From Basidiobolus meristosporus CBS 931.73 (taxonomy: Eukaryota; Basidiobolomycota; Basidiobolomycetes; Basidiobolales; Basidiobolaceae): DNA of 64,000 bases. Both the position numbers and the translations under genes were made by a program. Positions 58,301-64,000 of this stretch are shown in pieces (position 1 is the first letter of the stretch; the number at the start of each line of letters is the position of its first letter). The stretch lies in contig MCFE01000372.1 in the NCBI GenBank assembly GCA_002104905.1, positions 21,120-85,119 on the forward strand. The letters run 5' to 3'. Below the pieces are notes generated by a model. It was not told where the DNA came from. It made no database searches and worked only from the letters and a program-made list of their open reading frames with translations.

Positions 58301-60169
58301 GCAGAACCAATCTACCAACTACAGAGAAAGAATACCCCATTTATCTGGGGAGAAGAGCAAGAAGAAGCCATGCAATTACTGAAAGAGGCCTTAGTATCTC
58401 CACCAGTTCTAAGACCTCTTGACTATCAAAACACTGAATGCCCACCTATTTTGACAGTGGATGCAAGCCCCATAGGAGCTGGAGCACTACTTGGACAAGA
58501 TGATGAAGATGGCAACCGCTATGCCTGCAGATATGAGAGCTGCCTATTCTCTCCTAGAGAACAAAGATACTCACAGATTAAGAGAGAACTACTAGGAGTT
58601 GTGAAGATGCTGAGGAAACTGAAGTCACAACTCTACATGACACATTTTATCCTGGAGACAGATGCCAAGCCACTTATAGGAATGATCAACAAGCCTGACC
58701 TACCTGATGATGCCACAAACCGATGGATGGCATGGCTGAAAATGTTTGACTTTGAGGTCAAACATATCCCTGGCAAGACAAATGTTGTGGCTGATGCACT
58801 CTCCAGGAAGGGACCACAATTATTTGAAGACTTGGACCCTCACTTTGATGATATTATTGATGCAGAGATCCGACAGATTGCCATCAAAGACCAAGAGAGA
58901 ACTACCTGGAGTCTGATCAAGGAATATCTAAGGACACTTAAGAAACCTAGTTGGATGGATATTCAGGAGTTTAGAAAACTCAGGAAGAAGGCACACCACT
59001 ACTATCTTAAAGATGATCTTCTCTTTAAGCGAGTGAAGCCTGGACTTATGCCAAGAAGAGTAGTCACTACCCCTCAAGAGCAACTGAACATCATGACAAG
59101 TATCCACCAAGGAGAACCAGGAGGACATAGAGGACGAGAAGCCACATACAATACCACAGCTCAGAGGTACTACTGGGAAAACATGTACTATGATATCCAG
59201 CACTTTGTTGAGTCATGTGTAGCCTGCCAGAAGAGATCCTCCAAGCGTTATGAAGAACCACTGCATCCTACTTACACAATCTGTCTATGGCAAAAGGTTG
59301 GTATTGACCTTGTCCACATGCCAACAGCTGGATCAAAAAAGTACCTGATTGTTGCTAGAGATGACCTTAGTGGATGGGCAGAGGCTCGAGCCTTGCCCAA
59401 CAACAAGAGCCATACCATATGGAGATTTATACTTGAAGACATCATCTGCAGATTTGGCTGCATCCGACAGTTTGTTGCTGACAGAGGAGAGATGACATCC
59501 CAAATGATCCAGGAGTTGTGCTCAAAGTACAAGATACACATTGCTTTCACAACAGCTTACCACCCTCAAGCCAATGGAATGATAGAGAGAGGACATGGAC
59601 CATTGGTGAACTCTCTTGTCAAGGCCTGTGAGAATAACACAACACTGTGGCCACAGCAATTACATCTTGCACTCTGGGCAGATAGAATTACTACCAAGAG
59701 AACAACTGGATTATTGCCATTCAAGCTACTCTATGGACATGACTGCATACTACCAGTTGAGTTAAACACAGTCACTTGGAACTCATTGAATTGGAGATCC
59801 AATATGCAGACTGAAGACCTCCTTGCAACTCGCATACAGCAACTTGATCACCATGACTTGAATATCAGCAGAGCTGCTGAACAACTTAAGGATACACGAC
59901 TAAAGAACAAGGTGCCCTTTGACAAATCACACCCAACAAGACCAAAACCACTATCACTAGGAGACCCAGTATTACTCTATGATTCTACCTTGGACAAGCA
60001 ATGGAGTCGGAAGTTTGACAACAAATGGACTGGCCCCTACCTCATTTCCAAAGTGATTGGAAATGGAAGTTATTACATATCTGAGCTTGACAACACCCAG
60101 TTGAGAGCACCAGTTGCTGGAAATCGACTTAAGTTATTCAAGCATAGGAATTTTGCACATCAAGATTAG
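55316..60169 (+). CDS. Gypsy Gag-Pol polyprotein, 1617 residues, intact
   Basis: A single uninterrupted frame fuses Gag and Pol. Approximate residues: Gag core 1-230; CCHC zinc knuckle at ~237-251 (CIWCDSTQHARQEC); aspartic protease with CHIDSGSE near 470; reverse transcriptase ~740-930 with 'RFIQDMQPAN' and the active-site VFVDD near 882; RNase H ~1040-1165 ('LTVDASPIGAGALLG', 'ETDAKPLIGM', 'HIPGKTNVVADALSR'); integrase with HHCC zinc finger at ~1263-1305 (H...H...CVACQ) and DDE core at ~1330 (GIDLVHMP), ~1386 (VADRGEMTSQ) and ~1424 (ANGMIERGHG); C-terminal chromatin-side segment 'LYDSTLDKQWSRKFDNKWTG'. No chromodomain is evident. All catalytic residues are present, so the element may be autonomous. 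Confidence 0.95.
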   Translation: MNSMPLPLSHGAPQFDGKNVESFIFKWEKLCKMCSLSEQEMAEDFPYYCTDDITTKLLRQGDILTDWALMKTYLQTEYGRPQIYYGIEDLRHFGRTGLSKLPLEEFIQQYEDMAKPLLESQAITEFTLTLYLAQGLPQDLARKVDLHAAKDDKSGIPCFAEMKRVLLEAKQTSTFMRLLTSNLPDQSTKEPRSAAADNQTYTTDRIDQLAEQLQKLALKINGSAEVPSEGQRPLPRHCIWCDSTQHARQECSELSQLLREGAVQFDADGMLADKEGRRIPTNFRRGGMRALFQKSDSATRKITVDAPIGTHKVNSSSSDNRQYEVDAFATKRHLPEEPAKPILRRPRFEEPKVVIDKRPSMLPTQDPLPHFQMTSKITSYSSPQLITEKLLKQNLTLSVGEIMSVSPSVRKTFDEQLRTRRQAVEHMDTHIIHTNHEDHQKDDNTTEYKTFYSVATAVVKGYIYDDPVDCHIDSGSEICVMPLDFWKTLRSKELLPVDRDIGWNMTDANSGSSPLYGVVHKFPIEVQGIKVWLPLFICQKANFDLLLGRPWETSTKATTTNYSNGSVWYTIQGSNPGLQSTFCGVTPNNKRTHTACQKAHLVMEEDEEPDNIHPNIWSCSLGIQEQTAMVRTKYKTVEQKIRPSLTPLTDGSRPADYIRPPEETPDDTQLTPERLKQLIIGDGNLTPEEILLFKETLKRHDKVFSYNDKEMGLLKTSVEKPIKIHTVPHTPWSFKPYQLPRGLQADVHDLLKKKIEAGILEPCHGPYANRWFVTKKKNGKLRFIQDMQPANAVTIRDAAIPPSIDDFTESFSGHSIYSTYDLYSGYDQIPLDETSRDMFALQTPFGLLRMTRLSQGATNSVAQFQRCMVNVLYQFIPEKLAVFVDDIGIKGSKFRDTTEVMPGVRKFVYDHIADNDAILGAIEEAGLTISGEKSSFGVSEISIVGQKCNTFGRSPGDSKTQKICNWPTPSNLTQARGFVAACGFFRIWIPRFSEIAEPIYQLQRKNTPFIWGEEQEEAMQLLKEALVSPPVLRPLDYQNTECPPILTVDASPIGAGALLGQDDEDGNRYACRYESCLFSPREQRYSQIKRELLGVVKMLRKLKSQLYMTHFILETDAKPLIGMINKPDLPDDATNRWMAWLKMFDFEVKHIPGKTNVVADALSRKGPQLFEDLDPHFDDIIDAEIRQIAIKDQERTTWSLIKEYLRTLKKPSWMDIQEFRKLRKKAHHYYLKDDLLFKRVKPGLMPRRVVTTPQEQLNIMTSIHQGEPGGHRGREATYNTTAQRYYWENMYYDIQHFVESCVACQKRSSKRYEEPLHPTYTICLWQKVGIDLVHMPTAGSKKYLIVARDDLSGWAEARALPNNKSHTIWRFILEDIICRFGCIRQFVADRGEMTSQMIQELCSKYKIHIAFTTAYHPQANGMIERGHGPLVNSLVKACENNTTLWPQQLHLALWADRITTKRTTGLLPFKLLYGHDCILPVELNTVTWNSLNWRSNMQTEDLLATRIQQLDHHDLNISRAAEQLKDTRLKNKVPFDKSHPTRPKPLSLGDPVLLYDSTLDKQWSRKFDNKWTGPYLISKVIGNGSYYISELDNTQLRAPVAGNRLKLFKHRNFAHQD

Positions 60170-60194
60170 TTTGCTTTGACCCAAGTTCAAAGCT

Positions 60195-60208
60195 GAGAGG
60201 GGGGTGGA
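60195..60208 (+). other. Gypsy polypurine tract
   Basis: GAGAGGGGGGTGGA immediately precedes the TG of the LTR at 60209; used for plus-strand priming. Confidence 0.8.
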
Positions 60209-61280
60209 TGTAGTGGGGTGACAGTGACACCCACTGACAGATGTGCTCATTCCCTTATTTTCTACTTCCCTATATCTCTACTACACTTATTTTAGTTTTA
60301 TCCCATTTGTCTTACCCAATCAGTACTATCCCATAAGCCGGTTGACTATCACACCTGCTTACCTTATTGCATAAGTTACCCCTCACTTTATGTAAGATTA
60401 CTAGCTATAAGTACTTCTATATTAGGCAAGTACCCGCGCCAGTACCCGTGACACATGATCAGCCCGTGTCACCATCCCTACCATTTCCATACCATATATG
60501 GTATCCCCATGTTACACAGGTTTCAGAATACTGATTCCTGATTGGTTGGATGTGCTGTGCCTCTTAGAACCTTCCGGCACCTACTTAGAACATTCTTAGG
60601 TCATTCTGATGTCATTAAGATTTCTATTGATACTCCGGAACCTTCTGGAACACCATGATTAGTAATCACTTAGCCAGTGAGAAAAGTATATAAGGGAGGC
60701 TATCCCTCAACAATAAATCATCATCCCTTTTATCAATATACCGACTTGTTGATTAGTGTGATCACTGCTACCTGCTGCTACCTGAACTTCCAACCCTAGA
60801 CCACAGGACACTCCCAGGAAACCGCGCTGACAGCCAACTGACCTTGGAGGCACTACTTGTGAGGAATACTCAGAGTAGGTATCTTTTATTATATTTGATT
60901 CTTTCCCAAGTTTGTTCTTGTACAGGCAAAGATACTTTTCTGTCTTTGTAACTATTGACCAAAGCTGCATTCTTATCAAGTCCCTGCTGGTGGAGTTTAC
61001 AGTTGTTTTGACTTTGGAAGCTTTAGTACATTGTCATCTCAAAGGACGCTGAACCCAGCACATACTTTTGTTAAGACGCCAACTAAGTTGGGGATTGTAG
61101 CTCAATAGTTTTCCCTTGACAAGCTTGTGGCTTTATTCCCCTTCACATTAGATTAGAGACAGAACCCAAGTATTCCTAGCAAGCTTTTGCCAGAGGTTAT
61201 CGCACCCAGTGAACACCCCACACACAAAACACTTGAGAAGTGTTGGACGTATCTCTCCCTTGGACTTATACACCACCACA
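60209..61280 (+). repeat. Gypsy LTR shared by two tandem copies
   Basis: 1,072 bp, one base longer than the first LTR. It is followed directly by a second primer-binding site (61285-61302) and a second Gag-Pol start, so it serves as the 3' LTR of copy 1 and the 5' LTR of copy 2. Confidence 0.92.
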
Positions 61281-64000
61281 TATTTGGCACCCAACGTGGG
61301 GGGTTCATACAAGCTCCCTAGGACCCAACAAGATTTACCTGAAGATTTGAGCTGTTATCCACCTATTGAAAAGAGACTACCGATATTACCAAGATTACAA
61401 CACCAACCTACCTGCCCAACATGAACTCTATGCCATTACCACTCTCACATGGAGCCCCACAGTTTGATGGAAAGAATGTGGAAAGCTTCATATTCAAATG
61501 GGAGAAGCTCTGCAAGATGTGCAGCCTATCTGAACAAGAAATGGCTGAAGACTTCCCCTACTACTGCACCGATGATATTACCACTAAGCTTCTCAGACAA
61601 GGAGACATTCTCACTGACTGGGCCTTAATGAAGACCTACCTACAGACCGAGTATGGTAGACCCCAGATATACTATGGAATTGAAGATCTCAGGCACTTTG
61701 GAAGAACTGGACTTTCCAAGCTACCACTTGAAGAGTTCATTCAACAGTATGAAGATATGGCCAAGCCACTCCTAGAGTCCCAGGCTATAACTGAGTTTAC
61801 CATGACACTTTACCTTGCACAAGGGCTTCCCCAGGACTTGGCAAGGAAAGTTGACTTACATGCTGCCAAGGATGACAAGTCTGGCATTCCTTGCTTTGCA
61901 GAGATGAAACGTGTTCTCCTAGAGGCAAAGCAAACTTCTACCTTTATGAGACTCCTGACATCTAATCTGCCAGACCAGTCAACCAAGGAGCCAAGGAGTG
62001 CTGCTGCTGACAATCAGACCTACACTACCGACAGAATTGACCAACTTGCTGAACAGTTACAAAAGCTAGCCCTCAAGATTAATGGCTCAGCTGAGGTTCC
62101 TACTGAGGGACAAAGACCTTTGCCCAGGCACTGCATCTGGTGTGACTCTACTCAGCATGCCAGACAAGAATGCTCAGAGCTTAGTCAGCTACTCAGAGAA
62201 GGAGCAGTACAGTTTGATGCTGATGGAATGCTTGCTGACAAGGAAGGAAGAAGGATTCCCACTAATTTCCGAAGAGGAGGGATGAGAGCCCTTTTCCAGA
62301 AATCTGACTCAGCAACCAGAAAGATTACTGTTGATGCCCCTATTGGGACTCATAAAGTGAATCCAAGCAGCTCTGACAACAGACAATATGAAGTTGATGC
62401 CTTTGCTACCAAAAGACACCTCCCTGAAGAACCTGCCAAACCCATCCTTAGAAGACCACGATTTGAAGAACCTGAAGTTGTTATTGACAAGAGGCCTAGT
62501 ATGCTGCCCACCCAAGATCCATTGCCTCACTTTCAGATGACCTCAAAGATAACAAGCTACTCAAGCCCTCAACTGATTACTGAGAAGCTGCTGAAGCAGA
62601 ACCTCACTTTGTCGGTTGGAGAAATCATGAGTGTATCCCCATCTGTTAGGAAGACCTTTGATGAGCAGCTTAGAACAAGACGACAAGCTGTTGAACATAT
62701 GGACACCCATATAATTCACACAAACCATGAAGACCACCAAAAAGATGACAACACTACTGAGTATAAGACCTTTTACTCAGTTGCAACTGCTGTGGTGAAA
62801 GGATATATATATGATGACCCTGTTGACTGCCATATTGACAGTGGCTCAGAGATTTGTGTTATGCCGCTAGACTTCTGGAAGACACTTAGAAGCAAGGAGC
62901 TACTGCCTGTTGATAGAGATATTGGATGGAACATGACTGATGCAAACTCAGGATCTAGTCCACTCTATGGTGTAGTGCACAAGTTCCCTATTGAGGTACA
63001 AGGAATCAAGGTCTGGCTTCCCCTCTTCATCTGCCAGAAGGCAAACTTTGACCTTCTGCTAGGTAGACCATGGGAAACCAGTACTAAGGCTACAACTACC
63101 AACTATTCCGATGGGTCAGTATGGTACACCATACAAGGATCCAATCCCAGGACTACAGTCAACCTTCTGTGGTGTAACACCCAACAATAAGAGGACACAT
63201 ACTGCTTGCCAGAAGACACATCTTGTTATGGAAGAAGATGAAGAGCCTGACAATATACACCCCAACATTTGGAGCTGCTCATTAGGTATACAGGAGCAAA
63301 CAGCTATGGTTCGAACAAAATACAAGACAGTAGAACAGAAGATTAGACCATCACTTACACCTTTGACTGATGGATCCCGACCTGCTGATTACATTAGACC
63401 ACCAGAAGAAACACCAGATGATACACGACTTACACCTGAGAGACTTAAGCAACTTATCATTGGTGATGGAAACCTTACACCAGAGGAGATACTATTATTT
63501 AAGGAGACCTTGAAAAGGCATGATAAGGTCTTCTCATATAATGACAAGGAGATGGGACTCTTAAAGACATTGGTTGAAAAACCCATCAAGATTCATACAG
63601 TGCCCCACACACCCTGGTCATTTAAGCCTTACCCACTGCCCAGAGGACTCCAAGCTGATGTGCATGACCTACTTAAGAAGAAGATAGAAGCTGGTATCCT
63701 AGAACCTTGCCATGGACCCTATGCTAACAGATGGTTTGTGACCAAAAAGAAGAATGGAAAGCTCCGATTCATTCAAGACATGCAACCTGCAAATGCTGTC
63801 ACTATCAGAGATGCTGCTATACCTCCATCTATTGATGACTTTGCAGAAAGCTTTAGTGGCCACTCCATCTACTCAACATACGATCTCTACTCAGGATATG
63901 ACCAGATTCCCCTTGATGAGACATCAAGAGATATGTTTGCACTACAGACGCCATTTGGACTATTAAGGATGACAAGACTCAGCCAAGGGGCTACAAACTC
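61281..64000 (+). mobile_element. Ty3/gypsy retrotransposon 2, internal region, runs off the window
   Basis: Near-identical to 55176-57896 of copy 1, starting with the primer-binding site at 61285. It continues past the right edge inside the reverse transcriptase. Confidence 0.93.
61421..64000 (+). pseudogene. Gypsy copy 2 Gag-Pol, one-base frameshift, partial
   Basis: Matches copy 1 Gag-Pol through the protease with only a few residue changes. At about 63143-63148 copy 2 has one extra C in a C-run (five-base context 'ATCCC' where copy 1 has 'ATCC'), which ends the frame at 63190. Coding sequence equivalent to copy 1 resumes in the next frame and continues to the window edge (RT up to 'RMTRLSQGATN'). 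The break is between protease and RT, so Pol could not be made without a shift. A programmed frameshift is unlikely because copy 1 needs none. Confidence 0.85.

Larger units (their letters stand above)
54105..60208 (+). mobile_element. Ty3/gypsy retrotransposon 1 (intact Gag-Pol), 5' LTR and internal region
   Basis: 5' LTR 54105-55175, primer-binding site 55180-55197, Gag-Pol 55316-60169, polypurine tract 60195-60208, then the shared LTR 60209-61280. Domain order PR-RT-RNaseH-INT identifies the Ty3/gypsy type. The two LTRs differ by about 14 sites in 1,071 by eye (near 1.3%), so this copy is fairly young. It inserted into DNA transposon copy 2; only the left 5 bp of flank (AGCGG) can be read, because the right side continues into another gypsy copy. 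Confidence 0.95.

Noticed and set aside
63140-63190. Programmed frameshift between Gag-PR and RT in gypsy
   Set aside because: The almost identical copy 1 encodes Gag-Pol in a single frame, so copy 2 has an ordinary one-base insertion.
1-64000. CRISPR array, biosynthetic gene cluster or prokaryote-type defence system
   Set aside because: No short regularly spaced repeats and no cluster of synthase or Cas-like genes; the sequence is eukaryotic with spliced genes.

Overview
This window is from a filamentous fungus, most likely an ascomycete of the Pezizomycotina. The evidence is short spliceosomal introns (about 50-75 nt, GT...AG), compact TATA promoters, and fungal families such as an Ecl1-type zinc protein, a SAM-HMG protein, a CBM18 chitin deacetylase and a bestrophin-like channel. 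The class cannot be fixed from sequence alone.

Positions 1-39,000 are gene space. In order: the 3' part of an amino-acid permease (+); an Ecl1-like protein (-); a four-exon SAM+HMG-box protein (-); a small secreted protein candidate (+); a bestrophin-like anion channel (+); a C2-domain protein (+); a CBM18-CE4 chitin deacetylase (+); a very large BEACH protein with ConA-like, PH, BEACH, WD40 and FYVE parts (-, 17217-28961); a CINP-like protein (+); an RTP1/TANGO6-like RNA polymerase II import/assembly factor (+); a small acidic secreted protein (-); a membrane-anchored Ppn2-like metallophosphatase (+); and an F-box protein (-). Two gene-poor stretches (6.9-9.9 kb and 12.7-16.0 kb) hold nothing I recognise. 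The BEACH and CINP-like genes share a 393-bp divergent promoter.

From about 40.9 kb to the right edge the window is a nested stack of transposable elements. The oldest layer is a DNA transposon with two divergent genes: an unrecognised minus-strand ORF and a plus-strand Tnp2-like (EnSpm/CACTA-type) transposase. Copy 1 has lost its centre and is split by a Ty1/copia retrotransposon with 349-bp LTRs. A 645-bp left-end fragment follows, then copy 2, which carries both genes but is interrupted by a ~733-bp palindromic fold-back element. Copy 1 preserves the empty site for that palindrome. A Ty3/gypsy element with ~1.07-kb LTRs and an intact 1617-residue Gag-Pol follows. Its right LTR leads directly into a second gypsy internal region, so the two copies are in tandem and share an LTR. 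The second copy has a one-base frameshift and runs off the window.

Exon borders were read by eye from splice signals and reading phase. They are firm for the SAM-HMG, F-box and CINP-like genes and for the 3' half of the BEACH gene, and approximate elsewhere.
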